A stretch of DNA of 45,117 nucleotides, taken from positions 1-45,117 of the forward strand of contig JAETRI010000023.1 in assembly GCA_021770245.1 (NCBI GenBank), given 5' to 3'. Positions 8,075 through 15,978 of this stretch are shown here, in pieces. The notes under the pieces were generated by a model. That model ran no database searches and was not told where the DNA came from. It saw nothing but the letters and a program-made list of their open reading frames with translations. The DNA comes from Lachnospiraceae bacterium. GTDB taxonomy: Bacteria > Bacillota > Clostridia > Lachnospirales > Lachnospiraceae. The stretch's first letter is position 1. The number at the start of each line of letters is the position of its first letter. The position numbers and the translations under genes are program-made.

Positions 8075-8250
8075 TTTCACACTCCTCTCTATAACAACAT
8101 CTGTCAACAGGCACGACTTTATCATGTAGGCTGTATCTCAGAGCAAAGATCGAACTTTCTGCTCCTGGCCAATAAAAAGATATCTTTCCATTGCATTGTC
8201 CGGAACCACACAGAACTGTCATTTCCTATAGGGTTCTGCTGAAAAAACGA

Positions 8251-9234
8251 TCAGGCCATCTGCAGCATCCCTTCCTCCACCATCTGTGGAGGCGGCTTTT
8301 CTTCTGCCGGTATTGCCTCCATACCACGCATGGCCTTAATATCCTCATTCCAGTCCTTCCATGTGGACAGTTCCAGTTCCACATCCGGATACCCTGCTTC
8401 TGCCAGGCTCTGCCGGATCCGCTCTGCAGCTTTCAGCCCTGCAAGGTCATGGTCCAAACACAGATGGATCTTTTTCAGCTCCGGATGGTCCTGCAGCATC
8501 TGGAACAGTACCTGAGAACCCACGCCGCACAGAGCCACATAGCTGTGATCCCTCCATCCGGCCTTATGCAGGGAAATATAAGAGAGCAGGTCGATGGGAG
8601 CCTCGAACACATAGATCTCACTGCTTTTCCCGTTCCAGTGGAAGCTGTACCGGGGATCGCTGCTTTCCAGATTTCCCCGATAACTTTTCCCCACCGTGTA
8701 GATCCCTTTCTTATGTGCATGCCTGGCCTTCCCTTCCAGGTCATACCCTACAAAGATAGCATTGTGGTATTGCCGGCTTCCATCTTTGGACGGCTCCAGA
8801 CTTTCGTAGATCAGTCTCTTTTCCGCAAAAGCAGACACCACTTCATAATCCAGCATCCGGCTCTTTAACAGATAGGCGAACACCCGCCTCATGTTTTCAT
8901 TGGCGGCAGGCAGGGTAAAGGGACCTCTGGGAACCTCCTCCTGCTTTCTGCTCTGCCGATAGGTCTCTCCCTGTTCACCACCAAGGAGCATGCTCACCGC
9001 ATCCGGAAAAGATTTCCCGTAGTAGTAGATGACAAAGTCAATGGCTGCCCCGCCCTTTCCACCGGATCCATGATCATACCAGCGGTTTCCCCGGATGGTG
9101 ATGCTGTGGTCACTGGACATCCTCCACTCCGGTCCGGAACGCAGGAGTCTCTCTCCCTGGCGCTCTAGGAAATCTTTCAGATCCACCATATTGGCACGCT
9201 CCTTCTGTTCCTCTGTAAAATATACATATCCCAT
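8251..9234 (-). CDS. DUF3991/TOPRIM primase-like protein
   Basis: A 327-residue protein. Residues 60-75 (GGAAIDFVIYYYGKSF) resemble the end of a CHC2-type primase domain but without its cysteines. Residues 105-185 match DUF3991 (VVSAFAEKRLIYES, AIFVGYD). The C-terminal half is TOPRIM: catalytic Glu in FEAPID (E211), the CGVGS turn, and DxD in LDHDLAG (D261, D263). Family knowledge: such proteins are thought to prime or process transferred single-stranded DNA. It lies between the relaxase and coupling-protein genes, 17 bp after the former. The C-terminus (EEGMLQMA) is one of the Met-rich tails discussed in the findings. Confidence 0.85.
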   Translation of the reverse strand: MGYVYFTEEQKERANMVDLKDFLERQGERLLRSGPEWRMSSDHSITIRGNRWYDHGSGGKGGAAIDFVIYYYGKSFPDAVSMLLGGEQGETYRQSRKQEEVPRGPFTLPAANENMRRVFAYLLKSRMLDYEVVSAFAEKRLIYESLEPSKDGSRQYHNAIFVGYDLEGKARHAHKKGIYTVGKSYRGNLESSDPRYSFHWNGKSSEIYVFEAPIDLLSYISLHKAGWRDHSYVALCGVGSQVLFQMLQDHPELKKIHLCLDHDLAGLKAAERIRQSLAEAGYPDVELELSTWKDWNEDIKAMRGMEAIPAEEKPPPQMVEEGMLQMA

Positions 9235-9251
9235 CTGTTCGCCTCCTGTCT

Positions 9252-12161
9252 TTACATGGTCTGCTGCGGCTCATGGTCATCCTTCTTATGTCCCTGTGCC
9301 ATCCGCTTCTCCTGCAGTTTCCGTCTCCGCTTTCTGTCCATATGTCCCCTACCGGAACCTCCTGATGTCTTCCTGTAATCTTCCTGAAAGATTCTGGACA
9401 GATGATGCATCAGCCTGGTGGCTGCCAGCACCACATCCGGATCCCGGAAGGAATCCATGTGCTCCAGCAAAAACTGTGCATAGATATTTCCCTGGGCTGC
9501 GGATGCTTCCAGCAGGGGGACTGCCTTTTCCTTATCACGGGGGATTCCTGGCTGGCCGCACAGATAAAGCTTCCCAAGGGCATACTGGGCATACTGGTTT
9601 CCTCTGTCAGCTGACATCTCCAGCCATCTCACGGCTTCTTCCAGATCCTGCGGCACCTCCTCTCCCAAAAGGTACACACTCCCCAGGCGGTACTGGGCGT
9701 ACTCATTTCCCTGAAGAGCCGACTGCCGCAATAGCATGACTGCTTTTTCCATATCTTTGGATATCTCTTCCCCCTTCAGATACAGACACCCCAGTGTGTA
9801 CTGAGCAAATGGCAGTTCCTGATCAACTGCTTCGGTAAGCCAATGGACAGCTTTCTCCGCATCCTTCGCCACATCGCCGCCTTCCAGGTACAGCCTTCCA
9901 AGGCGGTATGCTGCATACCCGTTTCCTTGTTCCGCTGCTTTCTGCAACAGCTCCACCGCTTTTTCGGTATCCCTCTCCCCCAGCCGGCCTTCCAGATAAA
10001 TCTTCGCCAATGCATACTGGGCGGAAACATTTCCTGCGTCTGCCGCCTTTTCCAGCCATTCCACGGCCTGACGGATATCTCCGGTCCCGGTATCCATCCA
10101 GAACTTTCCCAGGGCATACTGGGCATTCACATTTCCCAGCTTTGCTGCCAGCTGCCAGTACCGGACAGCCTCTTCCTCATCTTTTTCCGTACCGATGCCC
10201 TGATGAAGCATCTGTCCCAGACGGTACTGCAGTTTATCATCATGGCTCTGTTTCTCCAGCACAAGAAAACCGGAAAACGCATTTTGAAAATGAACCTTAG
10301 CCTGCCCCTCTGACTTTTCCGTCCCTGTGCCGCTCTGGAACATCTTCCCCAGTTCATAACTGGCATAGGGATTTTCCTGTGCGGCAGATGCCCGATACAG
10401 AGTAAATGCATGCTCTGGATCCTTTTCCACTCCCTGGCCTCTGGCGTACAGACCGGCAAGGCTATACTGGGCATACTTATGTTGCTTCCCTGCAGCCCGC
10501 TCCAACCAATCCGCAGCCGTTTTGTAATCCTGCATACAGCCAAGACCAACAAGATACATTTTTCCAATCCGGTATTGTAAGTACGTCTTTTTTCTTTCTG
10601 GCAGTTCTTTTTCTGCAGACAAAAAGGCAGCCAGCGCTTTCCGGTACCATTCCTGTGCCGTATCCGAATCAGCCTCCACCCCAAGACCATCTGCCCACAT
10701 TCGGCCCAGGTCATACATGGCAAGCGCATTCCCTGAATCTGCTTCCAGTGAAAACAGACCCATGGCTTCCGCAAAATCCTGCGGGATCCTTTCACTCCCG
10801 TACAGATAGCTGCGGGCCAGTTTGTACCGCTTGTTCCATTCCGCTTTTGCGGACCCATTCTCTCCTTCTTCGTAAAACGGCATTTCCGGTTCCGGCAGAG
10901 GATCTTCTGCATTTGTCACAACAATCCTGTCTTCCGTGTCCGCTCCCGCTTCCTCCCTCTCATCCGGAATTGTTTCTCCTTCCAGTTCATCTAGGCGGAT
11001 TCCTGTTTGGTCATTCCCCTGCATGGATGTTTCATACAAAAAATGGTGACCACCCAGCTTTAATGCCTCAGTGATCACCATGTTCTTGATACTTTTCAAT
11101 TGTTTCTGACTGGACAGCGGCGGCAGGGACGGAGCCTTTGAGGAATAAGTCAGCAGGATTCGATCCTGCCATTCTCCCCATGCCTGGTAGGCTTCCGCTA
11201 CTGTTGGATCCTTTGCCAGCTCATCTACGATCTGATCCACCAGCCGTTTCACATCCGCTTTCAGATAACCATACACTTTTTTTCCTCTGGTATGTTTCAG
11301 ACGCTCCGAAAGCTGCAGCAGCTTCTCCCCGACAGCCGGGTTTTCACATACTCCCTGTATCATCTCCTCAGTAAGCAGGCCCATCCGTTCCGCCGCCTTA
11401 TCCTTCAGGCTATTCCGTGCCAGGTTTTGCCCTTCGTAGATCTGTGCAAAGTCCTGACGGAAGATATCATGTGCCAGTTCCGAGCGCATGGCTTCGATAC
11501 CGGCTTTGGTCAGGTATCCGTCATTGTCCTTTGCCGAGTAGACCATCAGATGTATATGGGGATGATGTCCCTCATTGTGGAAAGCCGCATACCATCTCAA
11601 ATCTCCACTGTCGATCTTCATGTACTTGCAGAGCATGGCACGTTTGGAACGCAGGAGCGACATCCACTCTCTGGCGGAGTCATATCCAAGCCTTGCGGCA
11701 TCCTCCCGGCGCAGGCTGACTACATGGGTCCAAACAGGGCCTTTGTGTTTTGACACTTCTTTCTGCACATCTGCAAGGATCACCGGCTTTCCTGCATCCG
11801 TGAACAGGCCATGCTCACCGATCCGTTCCACGCGGGGACGGTTTGCCAGGTAATCCACATAGTTTTCTTTCATCGCTGCCATGTCCAGGTTCCGCTCCAG
11901 TGCCTGAGTGATAAACTCCGAAGCATTGCCGATGGTAGGGCGCTGGCGGTAGTCCTCATACTCCAACATGTCTTTGGACTCCGGCATATCTTTGATGAGC
12001 TGCCGGATCAGATCCTTCTGCGCAGGAGTAACCGGAAGATTCTTTTTGCTCTCATCCACCTTCTCCACACCCTCACGGGTACTGATGTAGCGCACATAGT
12101 TCTGCAGATGTTCCGGTGGAGCGTCACGGATGTAGCGACTGGTGAATATCAATTTTGCCAT
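9252..12161 (-). CDS. MobP-like relaxase with C-terminal Sel1 repeat array
   Basis: A 969-residue protein that would nick oriT and lead the strand into the recipient. The N-terminal third is a MobP-type relaxase: an early tyrosine region (YVRYISTREG, 22-31) and the histidine metal motif HHPHIHLMVYS (199-209). From about residue 455 onward there are roughly 12 Sel1-like repeats (units such as AQYALGKLY, AAYRLGRLY, AQYRLGSVY about 35 residues apart), a helical scaffold for protein contacts. It ends in a basic patch and then HEPQQTM. The ORF can be extended to 12200, but AGGAGAGG just before ATG 12161 marks the start. GAGAG/CTCTC stem at 12188-12204 lies just upstream. Confidence 0.9.
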   Translation of the reverse strand: MAKLIFTSRYIRDAPPEHLQNYVRYISTREGVEKVDESKKNLPVTPAQKDLIRQLIKDMPESKDMLEYEDYRQRPTIGNASEFITQALERNLDMAAMKENYVDYLANRPRVERIGEHGLFTDAGKPVILADVQKEVSKHKGPVWTHVVSLRREDAARLGYDSAREWMSLLRSKRAMLCKYMKIDSGDLRWYAAFHNEGHHPHIHLMVYSAKDNDGYLTKAGIEAMRSELAHDIFRQDFAQIYEGQNLARNSLKDKAAERMGLLTEEMIQGVCENPAVGEKLLQLSERLKHTRGKKVYGYLKADVKRLVDQIVDELAKDPTVAEAYQAWGEWQDRILLTYSSKAPSLPPLSSQKQLKSIKNMVITEALKLGGHHFLYETSMQGNDQTGIRLDELEGETIPDEREEAGADTEDRIVVTNAEDPLPEPEMPFYEEGENGSAKAEWNKRYKLARSYLYGSERIPQDFAEAMGLFSLEADSGNALAMYDLGRMWADGLGVEADSDTAQEWYRKALAAFLSAEKELPERKKTYLQYRIGKMYLVGLGCMQDYKTAADWLERAAGKQHKYAQYSLAGLYARGQGVEKDPEHAFTLYRASAAQENPYASYELGKMFQSGTGTEKSEGQAKVHFQNAFSGFLVLEKQSHDDKLQYRLGQMLHQGIGTEKDEEEAVRYWQLAAKLGNVNAQYALGKFWMDTGTGDIRQAVEWLEKAADAGNVSAQYALAKIYLEGRLGERDTEKAVELLQKAAEQGNGYAAYRLGRLYLEGGDVAKDAEKAVHWLTEAVDQELPFAQYTLGCLYLKGEEISKDMEKAVMLLRQSALQGNEYAQYRLGSVYLLGEEVPQDLEEAVRWLEMSADRGNQYAQYALGKLYLCGQPGIPRDKEKAVPLLEASAAQGNIYAQFLLEHMDSFRDPDVVLAATRLMHHLSRIFQEDYRKTSGGSGRGHMDRKRRRKLQEKRMAQGHKKDDHEPQQTM

Positions 12162-12233
12162 ATATCCCTCTCCTGAAAATAAATTCAGAGAGCATAGCAC
12201 TCTCCGAACTGATGACTGATCTTTAAATTTTCA

Positions 12234-12262
12234 TTGACATATTTCCTGTAGATCCATATAAT
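12234..12262 (+). promoter_or_regulatory. Consensus sigma-A promoter for the 12269 RNA
   Basis: TTGACA at 12234-12239 and TATAAT at 12257-12262 are separated by exactly 17 bp: both hexamers are perfect consensus. This is the strongest promoter I can see in the window, and it points away from the surrounding operon. The predicted start is about 12269. Confidence 0.9.
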
Positions 12263-12268
12263 AATAGT

Positions 12269-12441
12269 ATCAGACAGGCAACGGCGTGTGTCTGTCCAAG
12301 CGATGAAGCATAACAGCGTACCGGATAGCCTTGTTATGCAGAGCTTTCGAGAGGGGTTGTGCAGTGAAACCTCAAGCCGGAGTAGGCATAAGCCGAAAGA
12401 AAATGCTCAGAGACCGTCCTGTACCATCAGGACGGTTTTCT
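12269..12441 (+). ncRNA. Structured ~170-nt RNA upstream of the PBECR4 gene (candidate RNA antitoxin or leader)
   Basis: The stretch between the consensus promoter and a strong terminator has no ribosome site or useful ORF but is full of local pairings: GACAG 12273-12277 with CTGTC 12292-12296; GCATAACA 12308-12315 with TGTTATGC 12332-12339, closed by AAGC 12298-12301 with GCTT 12343-12346; GGGGTT 12353-12358 with AACCTC 12368-12373; and a small GGC-ATAA-GCC hairpin at 12385-12394. It matches no riboswitch class I know. Its position (strong promoter, RNA, terminator, toxin-like gene) is that of a type III antitoxin RNA, although I see no clear tandem repeats. A cis-acting attenuator or riboswitch is the alternative. 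Confidence 0.65.
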
Positions 12442-12444
12442 TTT
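12413..12444 (+). terminator. Intrinsic terminator between the RNA and the PBECR4 gene
   Basis: ACCGTCCTG (12413-12421) pairs perfectly with CAGGACGGT (12428-12436) around a 6-nt loop, followed by TTTTCTTTT. It ends 6 bp before the GGAGG of the downstream gene, so that gene must depend on read-through. Confidence 0.92.
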
Positions 12445-12458
12445 ACGGAGGATTCCTT

Positions 12459-13046
12459 ATGGATAGTTTACTGGCCTGTGCAAAAGCATTTGAAAATCTG
12501 CTTCCTGTGAAATATCATATCATCATTGGACGAAGGGGAAAGTCCGTGGATCTTACTGTCAGCTTTGAGGCTGTAGAATTTCACCATCTTGTGGGACTAC
12601 ATAAGCTGCACGATCTGCGTCTTTCCAGAGCCAGCCGGGAAAAAGTATTTTCACAGATCCTTTCCGGCCAGATCACTTTGGATGAAGTAAAAAAGAGCCG
12701 TTATTTCTGCCGCATCCAAAAACGGCTGGAGCCTTTTCAAAAGATCGAAGAGCTATTCGATAAAAATGACCTGATCTTCCGCTATAACCAAAAACTCCAG
12801 TCATTTTCTCTCATTGAAGCCGAGTACCTGCTTTCTACGCCATATGAATGCACAGATGTGTATATCTTCCTCGACAAAAAAGACGAGGCAGGTAATTTTT
12901 TCTGCCGTTCCTTTTTTCCAAAAGAAGAGAAGGATTACACAAAAGGCCAGGCAGTATACACCCTTTTGAAAAAAGAAAAGATAAACACCAACACCGGGAC
13001 TCTACAGATCCAATATGATCGTCTCTCTCCAAAAAGCGGTTCATAA
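12459..13046 (+). CDS. PBECR4-type nuclease (BECR fold), candidate toxin
   Basis: A 195-residue protein on the strand opposite to the transfer operon. The motif VEFHHLVGLHKLHDLRL near residues 37-53, an early KYHIIIGRRGK segment and a C-terminal sheet region (DVYIFLDKKDEAGNFFCRSF) match my recollection of PBECR4, one of the barnase/EndoU/colicin E5-D/RelE-like nuclease families first described in polyvalent proteins of phages and conjugative elements. Members are predicted RNases. The reading frame is open further upstream, but GGAGG 7 nt before the ATG at 12459 fixes the start, behind the terminator. It is inserted between the relaxase gene and the 94-residue gene. No separate antitoxin gene is adjacent. 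Family assignment by eye. Confidence 0.7.
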   Translation: MDSLLACAKAFENLLPVKYHIIIGRRGKSVDLTVSFEAVEFHHLVGLHKLHDLRLSRASREKVFSQILSGQITLDEVKKSRYFCRIQKRLEPFQKIEELFDKNDLIFRYNQKLQSFSLIEAEYLLSTPYECTDVYIFLDKKDEAGNFFCRSFFPKEEKDYTKGQAVYTLLKKEKINTNTGTLQIQYDRLSPKSGS

Positions 13047-13119
13047 CCCTGTGCAAACAGTTACAGAGCAGCCTGCCAGCCACTCTGTACTTTTTCTCTG
13101 TAAAAAATCCAAAAAATTT

Positions 13120-13404
13120 CTACAGCACTCCCAGCTTCTTCAGCAGCGCCACGCAGTCCTTCGCTCCCTGCTCATACAGATACAGGCAGTCATGATCCGC
13201 CGCCAGCAGGGTTGCCTCCACATAATCCGTGATAGCCTTCTTCACATCTTCCGGCAGGTCTTTTGTCTTTTCCTGCATCTCTTTGCTCAGCCTGGCCACC
13301 TTTTCCTGCAGCTTCTGGTCCTCCGGCGAATGCTCATTGCGCTCACGCACTGCTGTTTCCGTCATCTCCCGGATCACCATTTCATAGTTCTCTTCTCTGT
13401 CCAT
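13120..13404 (-). CDS. Small conserved-looking helical protein of unknown function
   Basis: A 94-residue, charged, helical protein (MDREENYEMVIREMTETAVR at the start, KLQEKVARLSKEMQEK coiled-coil-like middle, and a C-terminal LYEQGAKDCVALLKKLGVL). I do not recognise a named family. GGAG lies 10 nt upstream of ATG 13404; the longer ORF start at 13434 has no ribosome site. It sits between the ribbon-helix-helix gene and the antisense PBECR4 gene, in the mobilisation section, so an accessory role at oriT or in control is possible but unproven. Confidence 0.65.
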   Translation of the reverse strand: MDREENYEMVIREMTETAVRERNEHSPEDQKLQEKVARLSKEMQEKTKDLPEDVKKAITDYVEATLLAADHDCLYLYEQGAKDCVALLKKLGVL

Positions 13405-13437
13405 TTTCACTTCACTCCTTTTTCCAACCAACATAAA

Positions 13438-13450
13438 CGGAACCGTTCCG
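13438..13450. promoter_or_regulatory. Inverted repeat, candidate operator
   Basis: CGGAAC and GTTCCG flank a single base in the short gap between the ribbon-helix-helix gene and the 94-residue gene. A 13-bp dyad of this kind is a reasonable site for a small dimeric DNA-binding protein such as the neighbouring one. Confidence 0.35.
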
Positions 13451-13486
13451 ACAGTCCATATGCAAAATCAATAAAATTATTTCTTT

Positions 13487-13906
13487 TTAGTTTTCACGTT
13501 TCTGATATTTGTATGCGTCACCCAGCTCCACCGCACCATTGAGACGCTTCACCTCTTCCACACACTTTGCATGGAGCTTCCGGAACGCGCTTTCATCAAT
13601 CCGGCTTTCCGAATGGTAGGCAATCATATGCGCCAGCATGGACAGCTCCACTGCAATCTTGAAATCCATCCGGGCCAGGCGGTTCTCTGTATCCTGTACC
13701 GTGCTGGTCAGGACAGAGGACAGAGACTGCAGCAGGTAGTTTTCTGCCTTTCTGGAATTCAGATAGCCGCAATAGAATTTCAGCGCCTCCGTCACAAACT
13801 CATTCCGGGAGCGCACATTGGCCTCGGCCAGCAGTCCGTCCGCCATCTCAAGGATCTCCTTCTCAACATAAAAACCGGCCCGCACCTTTTCTGTCCCTTT
13901 GGCCAT
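13487..13906 (-). CDS. Ribbon-helix-helix protein, probable relaxosome accessory or regulator
   Basis: A 139-residue protein. Residues 8-50 form a ribbon-helix-helix: the strand VRAGFYVEKEI, helix LEMADGLLAEANV, the turn RSRNEF and helix VTEALKFYCGYL. The rest is helical and may mediate oligomerisation. Such proteins bind oriT next to relaxase genes (MobC/NikA-like role) or repress transfer genes. It lies directly beside the gene-free stretch that holds the candidate oriT, which favours a relaxosome function. GAGGAGG lies 9 nt upstream of the ATG. Confidence 0.75.
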   Translation of the reverse strand: MAKGTEKVRAGFYVEKEILEMADGLLAEANVRSRNEFVTEALKFYCGYLNSRKAENYLLQSLSSVLTSTVQDTENRLARMDFKIAVELSMLAHMIAYHSESRIDESAFRKLHAKCVEEVKRLNGAVELGDAYKYQKREN

Positions 13907-14432
13907 CTGCGTTCTCCTCCTCTCTGATCGCCTTATTCTCCCCTGGTATTCACTTTTTCCCTTCCGAAATCCCCAAAACTCCTGTCGCTTTTCCGGGAGC
14001 AGGCATAAAAAATCTCTGTATCCCTGAAAAAGTTATGCACTTTTGCCCTTCCGCACGGCTTTGCCGGACGGTGTTTTCCGGGTTTAGGCTGCGAAAGCAG
14101 CATAAACCCTTTAACCTGCACACTTTTCGACCCGGAACCCACGCTGCTCTGGCTCGATTCCGGACCTCTGCCCAAATCGCCCCAACAAGGCGGATCTCTC
14201 TTCCGGTGGTAACTACTGCCACCTCTTCTCCGAAAATGGCACACGGGGCCACACGGCGGCTTACAGGGGCGGATGCCGAGGTTACATTCTCTGCACCATG
14301 TGCATGCCGTTCCCGTCCTGCCCGGATCCATCCTGCATCACCTGCTCTTTAAGCGGCTTCCCTCCCTTCGGCTCTGCCTGTTTTACCGTCCTTCCGGTCT
14401 CCTCATTCTTCGTCAATGCAGCCACACTGGCT
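13907..14432. other. 526-bp gene-free region in the mobilisation section
   Basis: This is the longest gap in the transfer operon. ORFs crossing it on both strands have biased composition and no ribosome sites, so I do not call them. It contains the large hairpin near 14080 and a smaller GGTGGTA / TGCCACC stem around 14204-14222. The reading frame running out of the DUF6103-like gene on the minus strand down to 14282 gives a peptide-like sequence (TKNEETGRTVKQAEPKGGK), but no start site supports it. The best reading is oriT plus leader sequence. Confidence 0.45.
14038..14140. other. Candidate origin of transfer (oriT)
   Basis: The core is a hairpin with GGGTTTA (14080-14086) and GCTGC (14088-14092) on one arm, a GAAA loop and GCAGC (14097-14101) with TAAACCC (14103-14109) on the other: 12 pairs with one mismatch. 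A second, competing pairing joins TTCCGGGT (14076-14083) to ACCCGGAA (14130-14137). On the minus strand the hairpin is preceded by AAAAGTGTGCAGGTTAAAGG, loosely like nick regions of Gram-positive mobilisable elements. Location between a ribbon-helix-helix gene and other mobilisation genes supports oriT; an RNA attenuator is the alternative. Confidence 0.4.
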
Positions 14433-14687
14433 CTACACACTGCTCCTCTCTTCAGCCTGCCTGTCCGCATTCCTCTGCCTGTTCGGACGGGACGGCCTGG
14501 CATTTTCTTCCCTGGCGATCCGGTCATCCAGGTATTCCCTCGTAGCCTGGGGCACATATTTTTCATAGAGTTTCTGGAGATAGTCCTTCAGTTCCTCCTG
14601 CAGATCCGCCTCCTTCTTCCCCATGTGGTAGGTCAGAGCGTCCAGGCGCTCCGTATTGAAACTCATCGTCAACGTGGTATTTTTCAT
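14433..14687 (-). CDS. DUF6103-like small helical protein
   Basis: An 84-residue charged protein: MKNTTLTMSFNTERLDALTY begins it, followed by a long helix (ADLQEELKDYLQKLYEKYVP) and a basic, Arg-rich end (RPSRPNRQRNADRQ). I recognise it as like the DUF6103 proteins that recur in Clostridia ICEs, with no known function. The short N-terminal strand followed by helices could be DNA-binding. GGAGG lies 11 nt before the ATG. It is upstream of the oriT-like region and downstream of the 332-residue gene in the operon. Confidence 0.6.
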   Translation of the reverse strand: MKNTTLTMSFNTERLDALTYHMGKKEADLQEELKDYLQKLYEKYVPQATREYLDDRIAREENARPSRPNRQRNADRQAEERSSV

Positions 14688-14746
14688 CCTCTCATCTACC
14701 TCCGATCATAAAATTTTCCTGTCACTGTCTCTTTGCACATGCCCCA

Positions 14747-15745
14747 TCATCCCTCCTGGATGACCGGAGCTATCGCTTCCTCCGGCTCATTCACCCAGTT
14801 CTCATAATCCTCCACGCTGCAGTAGCCTGCCAGCATGGCAGAGAATGCATCCAGACGGCTGGCCTTTACGCCGGACAGTTCCATCTGCAGACCGAAATAA
14901 CCCTGGAACACCCGCACCACTTTTGCTCCCAGCACATCCGTCCAGGCTTCCTTTCCTGCCTCTGTCAGCGTCCCCGCATCCAGTTCCACAATGGTGTGGG
15001 GCAGTCCGTAATCGATCTCATCATGGATCAGATGCAGGTTCTCCCAGCGGGCACACAGCAGATCCTTCAGGCAGGCTCCCGTAGCCCGTGCCTCATCCTC
15101 CTGCCGCACTTTATCGCCGGAATTATCTCCGGAATCTTCCTCCGGAGTAACAGGTTCCGCCAGGCTCTGCCCGCTCTCCTCCCCCTGCCAGTTTGGGCAG
15201 TGCTCCGGATAAAAGCACAGTGTCAGACAGTCGCTGCGGACACTCACCAGCTTCACCTCCGGCCTCTCCACGATCATATCTGCCAGGAGTTCTGCCAGCT
15301 GAGGATTTTCCGAAAAAGACAGACCGGACCGTTCCCTGAGCTCATCAAAAGCAAAATCCCAGCTGCCTTCCCTTGTATTCCCTGTCCCCTCTGAGACCAT
15401 CTGCTCTGCCAGCCAGGACAGCCTTGTCCCGAACTCTGACAGCGATTCGTACTCCAGGGCAGCGGCATCCGGCACATAGGAGGCATAACGGGCATATCGG
15501 TACCCTTCGGATTCTACCAGGACACCGTCCCGCCTTCCCTCTCCCGTTATCAGGAGACAGTGGTAGATCTTCTCCTGATCCTCCCTCATCAGATCCATGT
15601 TTTCCTCAATGCAGGGCATATCTCCCAGGGGATTTTTCAGAAACTCTTCAAACTCACCGGCTGGCAGGCACACCTTTTTATCAATCTTTGCCTTCCGGAA
15701 CTTAAAATCCGGCTTGTATAAAAACAGCATATCAACTGGATTGAT
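14747..15745 (-). CDS. DUF6329-like protein of unknown function, probable AUC start
   Basis: A 332-residue soluble protein (MLFLYKPDFKFRKAKIDKK near the start; an acidic low-complexity linker with EEDSGDNSGDK around 205-220; a C-terminal globular part with RVFQGYFGLQMELSGVKASR). It resembles DUF6329-type proteins of ICEs; function unknown. The first ATG (15730) is 22-23 nt from the nearest ribosome site. An in-frame ATC at 15745-15743 lies exactly 8 nt behind AAGGAGGG, directly after an in-frame stop, and would add residues NPVD. I therefore give the AUC start, with the ATG as the alternative. The preceding small gene ends inside the ribosome site region, so the two are probably coupled. Confidence 0.6.
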   Translation of the reverse strand: MNPVDMLFLYKPDFKFRKAKIDKKVCLPAGEFEEFLKNPLGDMPCIEENMDLMREDQEKIYHCLLITGEGRRDGVLVESEGYRYARYASYVPDAAALEYESLSEFGTRLSWLAEQMVSEGTGNTREGSWDFAFDELRERSGLSFSENPQLAELLADMIVERPEVKLVSVRSDCLTLCFYPEHCPNWQGEESGQSLAEPVTPEEDSGDNSGDKVRQEDEARATGACLKDLLCARWENLHLIHDEIDYGLPHTIVELDAGTLTEAGKEAWTDVLGAKVVRVFQGYFGLQMELSGVKASRLDAFSAMLAGYCSVEDYENWVNEPEEAIAPVIQEG

Positions 15746-15759
15746 CTCTCATCCCTCCT

Positions 15760-15978
15760 TCATGTAAAATCCACTTCGCAAAGTGTTTTGACCACTCTCT
15801 TATACTCTGCATGCTGCAGCGCCTCCTTTGTTCCGCAGCGCACTTTTTTATTCAGCTGCCTTCTCCGCAGGGAGATCCCCCGCTTCAACTCGCCCCTCAT
15901 GCTTCCTGGTCCTCTTCCCCGCACCCAGTCTCCTTTCCTTCTTCTGGCGGTTCCGGGCATTGGTTTCTGTAATGACAT
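15760..15978 (-). CDS. Small Arg-rich basic protein
   Basis: A 72-residue, strongly basic protein (MSLQKPMPGTARRRKGDWVR at the start; LKRGISLRRRQLNKKVR in the middle; ending KTLCEVDFT). AGGAGGAAAGT directly before the ATG (5 nt spacing) is convincing. Its stop codon precedes the ribosome site of the next gene by two bases. A basic protein of this size could bind nucleic acid. I do not recognise the family. Confidence 0.6.
   Translation of the reverse strand: MSLQKPMPGTARRRKGDWVRGRGPGSMRGELKRGISLRRRQLNKKVRCGTKEALQHAEYKRVVKTLCEVDFT

Noticed and set aside
7223-8242. 339-codon open frame on the plus strand
   Set aside because: Antisense to the coupling-protein gene, which has clear Walker motifs; no ribosome site.
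12269-12412. Assignment of the RNA to a known riboswitch (T-box, SAM, cobalamin, c-di-GMP, guanidine)
   Set aside because: None of the conserved core sequences of these classes is present.
12288-12458. N-terminal extension of the PBECR4 protein through the RNA and terminator
   Set aside because: It would run through a strong terminator hairpin and has no ribosome site; GGAGG supports ATG 12459.
14282-14566. 94-codon minus-strand ORF in the mobilisation gap
   Set aside because: Mostly overlaps the DUF6103-like gene in another frame; only its last ~45 codons look peptide-like and no start signal precedes them.
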